A DNA stretch of 64,000 nt from Armatimonadetes bacterium Uphvl-Ar2 (GCA_002162095.1 CP021424.1:1364001-1428000), one strand, 5' to 3'. Shown: positions 53,453 to 62,080, numbered from the stretch's first letter. Numbers and translations are program-made. Notes: generated from the sequence alone by a model not told the origin.

Positions 53453-54385
53453 ATGAACATTGAGGCCACGCTTGCGCAGTTAGCCGCGCGTAGACCCGTC
53501 TTTCACTCCGAATCTGATTTCCAGCACGAGTTGACGTGGGCATTGAGAGAAACAACGGGAGCCGACATGAGACTAGAAGTTCCGATGCCTGGATTTTCGG
53601 GCCGGGCTTCCCTAGATATCCTTCTCTCCCACGCCGGAACGCGCCTTGGAATTGAACTCAAGTATCCCAAGCAAGCCCTCAATCGCGTGGTGAACTCGGA
53701 GATGTTTAAGTTGTCAAGCTCCGTGGCTCGGGACATCATTCGCCATGACATCTGCAAAGACATTATGCGGCTCGAACGCGCCATTGAGCAGAAGTTCATA
53801 GACAAGGGCTACTTGATTGTCGTGACGAATGATTCGAGCTTTTGGAAACCGGGGCAGCGGGATGATGTCATTGATGCGGATTTTCATGTTCATGATGGGC
53901 GTAGTCTTGAAGGCACACTGTGCTGGTCAGAGCGTGCGGGGGCAGGCACGACGAAGAAACGGGACACGCCGCTCGTGTTCGCGGGGAGTTACTCGTTAGA
54001 ATGGGGCCCCTATTCCAAGATTGAGGGTGAGCGATACGGGGAATTCCGGTCGTTGATCGTGGAAGTGAATACGCCGGCATCACCCGAGGAAGTTCGGGTG
54101 GCCAACCGCCCATCTGCGCCATCAAGCCGGGCGTCTCGCCCGGTCACCTCTAAGCGTGAAGGTCTCAATCGACTCCAGGAGTTCTTCCGCAACTGCGAAG
54201 TGGATGAGCTGACGATGACATTCGCCGAGTTGGAATCCATCCGTGGCCCGCTCCCATCTTCGGCCCGGAATCACAACGCGTGGTGGTATGGGGTGGCCAG
54301 CCATCCTGATGCGGTGTGGGAGCACGAGGGCTACCGTGCTTCGCCGAAGCTAGCGGAGCAGCGAGTGATATTCCGAAAGAGGTAG
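53453..54385 (+). CDS. PD-(D/E)XK-like nuclease fused to DUF7662
   Basis: 310 residues. Residues ~1-170 look like a restriction-endonuclease fold: FSGRASLDILL then GTRLGIELKYPK, an acidic-ELK catalytic pair. The C-terminal ~75 residues (LNRLQEFFRNC, LTMTFAELESIRG.LP, ARNHNAWWYG, VIFRKR) match the DUF7662 pattern often found in accessory and mobile regions. A joined nuclease-like and DUF7662 architecture suggests a role in foreign-DNA handling, which is inference. No partner methylase is present. Confidence 0.6.
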   Translation: MNIEATLAQLAARRPVFHSESDFQHELTWALRETTGADMRLEVPMPGFSGRASLDILLSHAGTRLGIELKYPKQALNRVVNSEMFKLSSSVARDIIRHDICKDIMRLERAIEQKFIDKGYLIVVTNDSSFWKPGQRDDVIDADFHVHDGRSLEGTLCWSERAGAGTTKKRDTPLVFAGSYSLEWGPYSKIEGERYGEFRSLIVEVNTPASPEEVRVANRPSAPSSRASRPVTSKREGLNRLQEFFRNCEVDELTMTFAELESIRGPLPSSARNHNAWWYGVASHPDAVWEHEGYRASPKLAEQRVIFRKR

Positions 54386-54469
54386 GGCCCCTTTTTCTGG
54401 ACTTGGCTCACGCTGACCTCCAAAACAGGGGCTTGATTCGCCGGGCACGCACTCTCCACAATGCCAGCC

Positions 54470-54969
54470 ATGACGGACAAACACTGGGCACTCATCCACG
54501 CGGCGGGCGGCGACCCGGATCGCCTGTTTGCGGAGCTCACCCCGCTCAGCACCGAGGAACTCATGGACTTCGGCCGCGCCTATTACGAGGCCCTTATCGA
54601 ACTGAATCGGTGGGAAATCTGGGGGGCAGGGTTCGTCATGGGCCGCTCTCAGGGCTGGTGGATGAGCGACGATGCGTTCCACTATTTCCGCTCGTGGATC
54701 ATTGGGCACGGCAAGGCGGCGTACGACATCGCGCTGAGTTCACCGGATGATTTGGGCCAGTTCTACGGCGGGGAGGAAGACGAATTTGACAACGAACTGC
54801 TGGAATACGTGGTGATAGATGTGCTGGAAGAGCGCGGGGTGGAAGACGACCCCCGCGACACGGTTGATGGCGATGCAGACGGCACGCCCCGGGCACAGAA
54901 TATGACCCGAACACGGTGCATGCGCAGTTCCCCAAGCTGGCGGCGCAGTTCCCGCCGCTGGAAGCCTAG
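54470..54969 (+). CDS. DUF4240 family protein, frameshifted in this sequence
   Basis: About 166 residues after adding one base in the CCCCGGG at 54887-54893. The intact part has MTDKHWALIHAAGGD, AYYEALIELNRWEIWGAGFVM and DDAFHYFRSWIIGHG, the DUF4240 pattern; the restored tail reads PGTEYDPNTVHAQFPKLAAQFPPLEA and ends at 54969. The family's function is unknown. The start at 54470 matches the family; ATG 54461 also fits. Confidence 0.68.
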
Positions 54970-55003
54970 CCGTAGCAACCTTCGGCCCCGCGATCCCGTA
55001 ACT

Positions 55004-55009
55004 TAAACT
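55004..55009 (+). promoter_or_regulatory. -10-like box (TAAACT) for the 55023 gene
   Basis: TAAACT lies 13 bases before the ATG at 55023. No Shine-Dalgarno is visible. Confidence 0.3.
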
Positions 55010-55022
55010 ACGGGCTCTCGCC

Positions 55023-55586
55023 ATGTCCACGTCCGCACCAGCTTCTACCGAATCCACCGCCCGGGCCAAGTTGCTCCGGCGGCTGCGGCCGTACTACAAG
55101 ATGGAGGCGGCCAACGTGGTCATGGTGCCGCTCATCGCATGCGTGGCGGTGCTGGCAGACCCGGCAGGGGTCATCCGCCCGGCGATGATCGCGGCCATGG
55201 TGGCCACCTCATTCCTGCTCGTGGTCGGCACTATCGCCTGGAAGATGGTGGTGGACGGGCTGGAAGGAAACCGCGCCACCGAGCGGACGTGGGTGCCCCG
55301 GCTGGATGCGGCACGCTGGCCGTCGCTGGCGCTCATCCTCATCGCCCTGGTCTTGACCGGCATGGAAGCCGCGCAGACCCTGCCCGCGTGGCCCGGCAGC
55401 CTCATTGCCGCCACGATTTTGCTGGTGCTGGCGATCTTGGAGTACATCAACTACTATCACTATCAGCTTCAGCACTTCGACCACGCGGCGGACTTTGCGC
55501 GGCTGATGTCGGGGCGGGGGTTCCGCCGCTCGCACCTCTCCAGGGCCATCGCCGCTTGGAAAGCCGCCAAGAAAGAGCGGGTGTAA
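55023..55586 (+). CDS. Hypothetical membrane protein
   Basis: 187 residues with about four hydrophobic helices and a basic C-terminal tail (RRSHLSRAIAAWKAAKKERV). Nothing in it identifies a family. It stands alone between the DUF4240 gene and a repeat copy 48 bases beyond its stop. Its overall base composition resembles the surrounding core more than the Hen1-Pnkp pair. Confidence 0.55.
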   Translation: MSTSAPASTESTARAKLLRRLRPYYKMEAANVVMVPLIACVAVLADPAGVIRPAMIAAMVATSFLLVVGTIAWKMVVDGLEGNRATERTWVPRLDAARWPSLALILIALVLTGMEAAQTLPAWPGSLIAATILLVLAILEYINYYHYQLQHFDHAADFARLMSGRGFRRSHLSRAIAAWKAAKKERV

Positions 55587-55633
55587 GGAGGCCGCCGAAG
55601 GTATGGGATCCACGCCCACCGCTTTGCCGGGGT

Positions 55634-55676
55634 GGCACCCTTGCGGGAGTGGCTGGGTGCGTTGGGCTTGGCGTGA
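55634..55676 (+). repeat. 43-bp direct repeat, copy 1 (left of Hen1-Pnkp)
   Basis: A 43-bp sequence starting GGCACCCTTGCGGGAGTGG recurs at 59693-59735 with only two differences (both C/T). Inside it, GCACCC (55635-55640) pairs with GGGTGC (55655-55660), and in this copy CACGCC (55611-55616) also pairs with GGCGTG (55670-55675). The remaining 55587-55779 gap holds only this element and a -10-like box. Confidence 0.85.
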
Positions 55677-55762
55677 TCTCGGCACTAACCTTCAATCGAA
55701 GCTTTTCAGCACGAACTTGATTGGCATCGTTGCGGTGCAAATGCTTACTTAAGTTCGTCGGG

Positions 55763-55768
55763 TAGATT
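55763..55768 (+). promoter_or_regulatory. -10-like box (TAGATT) for hen1
   Basis: TAGATT lies 11 bases before the hen1 ATG, without a clear -35 or Shine-Dalgarno. Confidence 0.35.
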
Positions 55769-55779
55769 CCCCACTTCGG

Positions 55780-57174
55780 ATGATTCTCATTTCGACCACT
55801 CATAAGCCGGCGACTGATCTGGGCTACCTTCTTCACAAGAATCCTGAGCGGACTCATAGTGTGGATGTGAGCTTTGGGCAGGCGTTTGTGGTCTTTCCCG
55901 AGGCGAATGAGGATCGTTGCACGGCCGCTCTTCTTCTTGAGGTGGATTCCGTAGCCCTGGTGCGGGGTAAGCGCGGAGACCGGGGTTCGCTTAGTCAATA
56001 TGTAAACGATCGGGGTTATTGCGCTAGCTCATACGCCACGGTCGCTCTCCGCAGTGCCTTTGCGACTGCGTTGAATGGACGATGCAAAGAGCGGCCAGAC
56101 CTCGCCCAGCAAGCAATTCCTCTGGAGATTCGAATTCCGGTGTTGCCCTGTGCTTGGGGGCCGAGCAAAGTGCGCTCGCTTTTTGAACCACTTGGTTACG
56201 AGGTCGATGTGATCCAGAAGGAGCTCGACCCGGAATTTCCGGATTGGGGAATGAGCCCCTACTTGGATTTGACTCTGCGGGGCCAAGTGGTGCTGCAACA
56301 TGCCCTGCGCCATCTTTACATTCTCTTGCCTGCTTTGGATTCAAAGAAGCACTACTACATGGGAAGCGAAGAGGTGCAGAAGTTGGTCGCGAAAGGGGAG
56401 GGGTGGCTCGACACTCACCCAGAGCGCGGTTGGATCATGCGAACTTACTTGGGCGGTAACCGCACCCTCGTGCAAGAGGCCCTCGAGCAACTTGCCAATG
56501 TCGAAGAGAGTCTACTAGTGGAGGCACAAGAGGCGGAGTCGGAAGTTGCGCCCGACGACGCAAAGCCGGCGGCCGAGCCCAAGCTTTCGCTTCACCAGGT
56601 GCGTCACGGGCGCGTCATCGAATGGGTGCGTAAGCTCAAGCCCAAATCACTCTTGGACTTAGGGTGTGGCGACGGCAAGCTCTTACGCGAGGTCGTGAAG
56701 GTTCCCGGCGTTGACCGGATCGTGGGGATGGATGTGAGTTACTTCTCTCTGGAGCGGGCGCAAAGACGGCTCCGGCTGGAAGATGCTGGCGCCCGGTACA
56801 AGGATCGTGTTCAGCTGATCCACGGTAGCCTGATGTATCGCGACCGAAGGCTTGAGGGGTTTGATGTGTGCACGATCGTTGAGGTGATCGAACACATGGA
56901 CTTGCCGCGACTCGCGGCATTTGAGCGAGTCGTCTTCGAGTACGCCCGGCCCAAGACGGTGATTCTCACCACGCCCAATCGTACTTACAACGCGGTGTAT
57001 GAGTTCGATGGGATGAGGCACGATGACCACCGATTCGAGTGGAGTACGGAGGAATTTGAGGCTTGGTGCCAGTCCGTTGGCGATCGGTTTGGATATCAGT
57101 TTGAAATAGAAGGCGTTGGGCCAGCGCATGAGTCGTACGGTTCTCCCAGCAACTTGGCGGTGTTCACGGCATGA
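55780..57174 (+). CDS. hen1: 3'-terminal RNA ribose 2'-O-methyltransferase Hen1
   Basis: 464 residues. The N-terminal ~240 residues are the bacterial Hen1 N-domain, which in known systems activates the Pnkp ligase. After an acidic linker, the methyltransferase domain has DLGCGDGKLL (SAM) near residue 290 and the metal cluster EVIEHM with a later RHDDHRF histidine, typical of Hen1. It methylates the 2'-OH at a repaired RNA break so the same site cannot be cut again. The stop overlaps pnkp (ATGA). Confidence 0.94.
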   Translation: MILISTTHKPATDLGYLLHKNPERTHSVDVSFGQAFVVFPEANEDRCTAALLLEVDSVALVRGKRGDRGSLSQYVNDRGYCASSYATVALRSAFATALNGRCKERPDLAQQAIPLEIRIPVLPCAWGPSKVRSLFEPLGYEVDVIQKELDPEFPDWGMSPYLDLTLRGQVVLQHALRHLYILLPALDSKKHYYMGSEEVQKLVAKGEGWLDTHPERGWIMRTYLGGNRTLVQEALEQLANVEESLLVEAQEAESEVAPDDAKPAAEPKLSLHQVRHGRVIEWVRKLKPKSLLDLGCGDGKLLREVVKVPGVDRIVGMDVSYFSLERAQRRLRLEDAGARYKDRVQLIHGSLMYRDRRLEGFDVCTIVEVIEHMDLPRLAAFERVVFEYARPKTVILTTPNRTYNAVYEFDGMRHDDHRFEWSTEEFEAWCQSVGDRFGYQFEIEGVGPAHESYGSPSNLAVFTA

Positions 57175-59687
57175 GAATTCAGATTCCCGAGTTCAGCATG
57201 GTCTTGCTCGTGGGCACGTCGGGGTCCGGTAAGTCGTCGTTCGCGCGGCGCCACTTCCTGCCGACCGAAACTTTGAGCAGCGATACCTTCCGGGCCCTAC
57301 TTGTGGATGATGAAACGGACCAGGCGGCGACCAAACCTGCTTTCGAGGCCCTGCACTACATGTTAGGCAAGCGCTTGGAGCTTGGGCGCCTGACCGTGGT
57401 GGATGCAACCAATGTGCAAGCCCCCGCGCGAAAGTCGCTGATAAATATTGCGAACCAGTACCACGCGCTAAAGGTGGCCATCGTTTTTGATACGCCCCTT
57501 GACGTGTGTATGGAGCGGAACGCGGCGCGCGAGAACCGCCAGTTCGGGGTGCATGTTATTCGGCGGCAGCGGCAGGACCTGATGAGGTCCATGGGGGCCC
57601 TACGAAAGGAAGGCTTCCAGAAGGTTTACGTGCTGAAGCCCGACGATGTGGAGCGAGTGGAAGTCGTGCGCGAGCCCATGCTCACGCGGCGGCTAGACGA
57701 ACGTGGCCCCTTCGACATCATTGGCGACGTGCACGGCTGCTGGGACGAACTCCAAGAGTTGGTGGTCGAGCTTGGATATGACTCGGAAACGTGGACGCAC
57801 CCCGAGGGCCGAAAACTGTTCTTTGTTGGCGACTTGGTAGACCGGGGGCCAAAGCCAGTCGAAGTTGTACGCCGAGTGATGGCCGCAGTCAAAGACGGTA
57901 TTGCCCTAGCAGTGCCGGGCAACCACGACGTTAAGCTCTCAAGGGCGCTGGAAGGCCGACAGGTGAACCGGGATCATGGCCTGAAGGAAACCATGGAGCA
58001 GTTCGAGGCTGAGCCCCTTGAATTTCGCAACGAAGTCAAAGACTTCCTAAAGGGGCTAATCAGCCATGCGGTATTGGATGGCGGCAAGCTGTGCATCGCG
58101 CATGCGGGCATGCCCGAGAACATGCAGGGCCGGGGATCGGCGGCGGTGCGGGATTTTGCACTGTACGGTGAAACCACCGGCGAGATTGATGACTTTGGAT
58201 TGCCCGTTCGCTACGCTTGGGCCAAGGATTACCGTGGGAGCGCCTTGGTTGTGTACGGCCACACCCCCGTTCTGGAGGCCGCAATCTCGAACAATACGAT
58301 TGATATTGATACGGGCTGCTGCTTTGGCGGCAAACTCACCGCACTCCGTTACCCCGAACGCGAGATGGTGAGTGTGCCCGCGCACGCGGCCTACGCCACT
58401 TCGAAGCGGCCCATGGAGGCCAATGCGACAGCAGGGCAAGACGATGACTTGCTCGACATTGCCGATGTACTGGGACGGCGCAGGATAGAAGTTGGCCTGG
58501 GCGGGGCCAAGATCATCCGGGAAGAGAATGCGATCGCCGCTCTTGAGATCATGTCGCGCTTTGCGGCCGATCCTCGATGGATCGTTTACCTGCCCCCGAC
58601 GATGTCGCCGTGCGAGACCTCGGATTATCAGGACTACCTCGAATATCCCACAGAGGCGCTGGCCTACTACCATAGACACGGGGTAAGCGAAGTGGTGTGC
58701 CAAGAGAAGCACATGGGTTCGCGAGCCGTGGCCGTCGTGTGCCGCGATCCCGCCGAGGCGGCCCGACGTTTTGGGGTGGATACAGGTGAAACCGGGGCCA
58801 TTCTTACGCGAACAGGTCGCCGATTCTTCGATGATTTGGAGCTTGAATCAGCCCTGTTGAAGAGGTTGGCCGCCGCGGCTGAGCGTAGCGAAGTTTTCGC
58901 CGAGTTGCAGTCCAATTGGGTGCTCTTGGACATGGAATTGATGCCCTGGTCGGCCAAGGCCGTTGGCCTCCTCCGCGACCAATATGCACCAGTGGGGGTA
59001 GCGGCAATCGCCCATGCAGACGCTATGAGCGAAGTGGTGCAACGGGCACAAGCGCGAGGAGTCGCCACCGAAGAGCTGATTGAGATTGCTAGCCACAAGT
59101 TGGAGTCGGCGACGAAGTTCAGAGAGGCTTATCGGCGATATGTGTGGCCGGTGCATTCCATCGCGGATTACAAGCTGGCTCCGTTTCATATCCTTGCGAG
59201 CGAGTCGGGTGTCCACATGGATCGGAATCACATTTGGCACATGGAAACATTGGCCAAGCTCTGCGAGCAGGATCCGGAGGTTCTGCAACCGACAAACTAT
59301 CGCCGGGTCAAGCTTGGGGATCCTGATGCGGAAAAGGAGCTCTGCCTGTGGTGGGAGGACTTGGTGAACTCCGGCGGAGAGGGGATGGTCGTGAAGCCCC
59401 TGGACTTCATCGTGCGAGGCGCGAAGGGGTTGGTTCAGCCGGCGGTGAAATGCCGGGGGCCGGAGTACTTGCGAATCATCTACGGGCCGGAGTATCGGCT
59501 GCCTCACAACCTGGTGCGGCTACGCCGACGCGGACTGACGCGCAAGCGCTCGTTAGCCGTGGCGGAATTCTCGTTGGGGGTTGAAGGATTGGAGCGGTTC
59601 TTGAGGGGCGAAGGGGCGCGCCGAGTGCACGAATGCGTTTTTGGCATCCTTGCCCTCGAAAGTGAGCCGGTTGATCCGCGATTGTAA
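57171..59687 (+). CDS. pnkp: Polynucleotide kinase-phosphatase-ligase Pnkp
   Basis: 838 residues with the three bacterial Pnkp domains in order: an N-terminal 5'-kinase with Walker A GTSGSGKSS (Lys21); a central metallophosphatase (GDVHGCWDEL, GDLVDRGP, PGNHD) removing 2',3'-cyclic phosphate; and a C-terminal adenylyltransferase/ligase with the nucleophilic Lys513 in QEKHMGSR. With Hen1 it forms a heterotetramer that repairs ribotoxin-cut tRNA. All key residues are present, so the cassette should be functional. It overlaps hen1 by 4 bases. Confidence 0.95.
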   Translation: MRIQIPEFSMVLLVGTSGSGKSSFARRHFLPTETLSSDTFRALLVDDETDQAATKPAFEALHYMLGKRLELGRLTVVDATNVQAPARKSLINIANQYHALKVAIVFDTPLDVCMERNAARENRQFGVHVIRRQRQDLMRSMGALRKEGFQKVYVLKPDDVERVEVVREPMLTRRLDERGPFDIIGDVHGCWDELQELVVELGYDSETWTHPEGRKLFFVGDLVDRGPKPVEVVRRVMAAVKDGIALAVPGNHDVKLSRALEGRQVNRDHGLKETMEQFEAEPLEFRNEVKDFLKGLISHAVLDGGKLCIAHAGMPENMQGRGSAAVRDFALYGETTGEIDDFGLPVRYAWAKDYRGSALVVYGHTPVLEAAISNNTIDIDTGCCFGGKLTALRYPEREMVSVPAHAAYATSKRPMEANATAGQDDDLLDIADVLGRRRIEVGLGGAKIIREENAIAALEIMSRFAADPRWIVYLPPTMSPCETSDYQDYLEYPTEALAYYHRHGVSEVVCQEKHMGSRAVAVVCRDPAEAARRFGVDTGETGAILTRTGRRFFDDLELESALLKRLAAAAERSEVFAELQSNWVLLDMELMPWSAKAVGLLRDQYAPVGVAAIAHADAMSEVVQRAQARGVATEELIEIASHKLESATKFREAYRRYVWPVHSIADYKLAPFHILASESGVHMDRNHIWHMETLAKLCEQDPEVLQPTNYRRVKLGDPDAEKELCLWWEDLVNSGGEGMVVKPLDFIVRGAKGLVQPAVKCRGPEYLRIIYGPEYRLPHNLVRLRRRGLTRKRSLAVAEFSLGVEGLERFLRGEGARRVHECVFGILALESEPVDPRL

Positions 59688-59692
59688 GGGCC

Positions 59693-59735
59693 GGCACCCT
59701 TGCGGGAGTGGTTGGGTGCGTTGGGCTTGGTGTGA
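59693..59735 (+). repeat. 43-bp direct repeat, copy 2 (right of Hen1-Pnkp)
   Basis: Matches 55634-55676 at 41 of 43 positions, beginning 6 bases after the pnkp stop. The internal GCACCC/GGGTGC pairing is kept, but the outer pairing seen in copy 1 is not. Flanking bases of the two copies differ. Confidence 0.85.
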
Positions 59736-59787
59736 GTAGCTAGCCAAGTAGTCGTACCGCAACGGTGACGTCCTGGGCGAGGTAATA

Positions 59788-60474
59788 GTGGATGAGGACA
59801 GTCCAATCGTGAAAGAGATCGCCCTCGGATTCGTAGCGGCAATCGTGACGCTCATAGTCATACTCGCCCTGCGAAGGCGCGCTGTAGATCGTCGAGTGGC
59901 CTTTGTAAGACAATACTCTTTCCCTTACTACATCCTTGAGAAAATCAAGAGTCAGTATCCAACTATTCCGGCCTCACATTTCGATCTTGTTGCTGCGGCA
60001 CTGAGGCAGTATTTCCTTATTGCCCATTCCGCTCGCAATAAGGTGGTGCCCATGCCTTCAAAGGTCGTTGATGCCCTTTGGCATGAGTTCATTCTTGATA
60101 CGAGAGAGTACACAAGGTTCTGTGCAGGAGCATTTGGGTGCTTCTTTCATCACACGCCCACGGCGAGCTCGACCTCGTCCGGCGCGGCGAGTTTGAGTTT
60201 GGAAGAAACCATGATCTTGGCTTGTACTGAAGAAGGGATTAACCCGAAGCATCCTTCGCGGCTCCCCATTCTCTTTGCCATTGATGAGATCACCCAGATT
60301 CCTGGGGGCAACGTATACAAGCTTCCGAAGAGTTTGGGCCGGAGGACTCGCGGGAGTCAGTGGGCGGACTCAGGATGCGGCGGCTCCGCTTGCGGGGGTG
60401 GAGGCAGCGACCACGGAGCGGAGGGCTCACACAGTTGCGGCGGAGACAGTGGTGGAGGATGTGGTGGTGACTAG
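59788..60474 (+). CDS. Membrane protein with GRDP-like domain and Gly/Cys-rich tail
   Basis: 228 residues. A transmembrane helix near residues 8-28 is followed by a cytosolic domain with DALWHEFILDTREYTRFC and FGCFFHH, resembling glycine-rich-domain (GRDP/DUF1399-like) proteins, then a 35-residue tail of Gly, Cys, Ser and His repeats (GCGGSACGGGGSDHG). The function is unknown. The GTG at 59788 gives the N-terminal MDEDS; the nearby ATG is out of frame. Confidence 0.55.
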   Translation: MDEDSPIVKEIALGFVAAIVTLIVILALRRRAVDRRVAFVRQYSFPYYILEKIKSQYPTIPASHFDLVAAALRQYFLIAHSARNKVVPMPSKVVDALWHEFILDTREYTRFCAGAFGCFFHHTPTASSTSSGAASLSLEETMILACTEEGINPKHPSRLPILFAIDEITQIPGGNVYKLPKSLGRRTRGSQWADSGCGGSACGGGGSDHGAEGSHSCGGDSGGGCGGD

Positions 60475-60538
60475 CGGCTACAACTTGCGTAACGACTGAG
60501 CTTTGGGTTATCTTCTCCCAGAACAGAGGAGGTTAGTA

Positions 60539-61006
60539 ATGGGCTACTACATGCGTGTGTTCTGTACGTCGGAGAAGATTCCGACTCTGGCGGAAGTTGA
60601 GAGCGAGGTCAAGAAGGTGGTGGCGAGGGCGCGATTCGAGACCGACGATGCCCGGCAGGAGGTTCCGTGGGAGGGGTTTGAATACCATTACAACCCTTCG
60701 AATCAACCGATCTTGGTGGAGCTGAATGTGAACGACGCGCCGGATTCCATGGCCGCCGAGGAGATCGAGGAGTTCATCGGCGAAATGGAGGACGTGGACG
60801 ACAGCCTCGCCAAAGCCCAGGTGACGGCCCACCTCGGCCAAACCCGGTTTGTGATCTGTTGCCAGCTTCTGGGTGACATCGCAGAAGAGGGATTCGAGGC
60901 CAATGATGCGCTCTTTGAGTTCTTCGTCCAGAAGTACGGCGGCATGATCCAGGCGGACGGAGAAGGCTTCTACGGCGCAGAAGGATTGCTGGTCGACCTT
61001 AGCTAA
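60539..61006 (+). CDS. Hypothetical acidic protein
   Basis: 155 residues, acidic, soluble, no recognised family. A strong GAGGAGG ribosome site lies 6 bases before the ATG, so this gene, unlike many nearby, is clearly translated from a leader. ATG 60551 is an alternative start. Confidence 0.6.
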   Translation: MGYYMRVFCTSEKIPTLAEVESEVKKVVARARFETDDARQEVPWEGFEYHYNPSNQPILVELNVNDAPDSMAAEEIEEFIGEMEDVDDSLAKAQVTAHLGQTRFVICCQLLGDIAEEGFEANDALFEFFVQKYGGMIQADGEGFYGAEGLLVDLS

Positions 61007-61016
61007 GGGGCTTCAC

Positions 61017-61039
61017 TTCCTTCGTATCGAGCGAAGGAA
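61017..61039 (+). other. Perfect 8-bp hairpin after the 60539 gene
   Basis: TTCCTTCG (61017-61024) pairs perfectly with CGAAGGAA (61032-61039), loop 7, directly after a stop. No T run follows at once, but a run of ten T lies 28 bases on (61068-61077). It may be a weak terminator or a processing site. Confidence 0.4.
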
Positions 61040-61144
61040 AAGAATAGGATACTGATGTCTACTGGCATTTTTTTTTTCCGTAAGGACGATAATCTTCTAG
61101 AGAAACCTCGCCAAACATACTAAAAGGCGAGGAGGGAAGAATTC

Positions 61145-62080
61145 ATGACCAAGTCCGTAGCCGCCGCCGCCCTTATGCTGTGCCTGGCCCAGGTGCAAGC
61201 CGCCGAATACCGAGTCACGGTGGTCGCCAAACCCACGGGGTGGGATGTGGAGCAAGCGGTCAAGGCCGATTTGGACCTCTTCCGGAAGAACGGCCACACG
61301 GAAGCGCAACTCAAGGACTCGGGCGATCAGCTTCGCTCTCAATACTCCCGTCTCAGCCAAGAAGGCACGCGCGCGGAGGGCACGCTCTCCGTGGTACGTG
61401 CGGGCGAAGTCGTGAAGTACGGCGGCGCGGCTACCTGGACTCATTTGGGCCAACAACCCCGACTTATCCAAGGTGAAGTGCAGCGCAATGGGACGGTGGA
61501 GTTCGTTCAATCAAACGGCTCCTTGCGAGTTGCAGACTTGCTCACTTCCAACACGCTCCTCTCCCCCATTGACCTCGCCATTCTGGCGGGAGACACCGAG
61601 CTCTTAGCAACCATCAAAGCCGCGCACGAGCAGCGGATGGTGATGGTCAACGGCCAAGAAGTGCCGCTCTACAAGATCACGTTGACGAAAGATGCCATGG
61701 GCAACGCGGTGGGCTACATTGTAAATCAGAGCTCCCCGGCGCCGTTCCTCACCGTAACTTTCACCAAGCAAGGCGACACCTGGCGCAAGGAGAACTTCAA
61801 ATCCAACGGAAAGCTGGAGCGATTGACCTTGATCGAGCCTTCCGCCGCCAACGCCATTGCCTTCAAAGCGATCCCGCACGGCACTCCAGTGATTGACCAA
61901 CGCGATCGCGAACTCGGCACTGTGAACTATGCATGGAACGGCGAGATCCCGGAAGCCGAGACCCTGGCGGCATTGCAGCACCGCCCTTCCCGCCTCGCTT
62001 GGGGCTTGGCAGTCTTGGGATTGGCGGTGGTCGGCGGAGGTGCCTGGGCGCTGAAGGGTCGCAGGACGCAGATCTCCTGA
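61145..62080 (+). CDS. Exported protein with C-terminal membrane anchor
   Basis: 311 residues: signal peptide (SVAAAALMLCLAQVQA-AE), a soluble domain without a recognised fold, and a C-terminal helix (RLAWGLAVLGLAVVGGGAWAL) followed by basic residues, so it is likely anchored to the outside of a membrane. A strong site (GGCGAGGAGGG) precedes the ATG. The function is unknown. Confidence 0.6.
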   Translation: MTKSVAAAALMLCLAQVQAAEYRVTVVAKPTGWDVEQAVKADLDLFRKNGHTEAQLKDSGDQLRSQYSRLSQEGTRAEGTLSVVRAGEVVKYGGAATWTHLGQQPRLIQGEVQRNGTVEFVQSNGSLRVADLLTSNTLLSPIDLAILAGDTELLATIKAAHEQRMVMVNGQEVPLYKITLTKDAMGNAVGYIVNQSSPAPFLTVTFTKQGDTWRKENFKSNGKLERLTLIEPSAANAIAFKAIPHGTPVIDQRDRELGTVNYAWNGEIPEAETLAALQHRPSRLAWGLAVLGLAVVGGGAWALKGRRTQIS

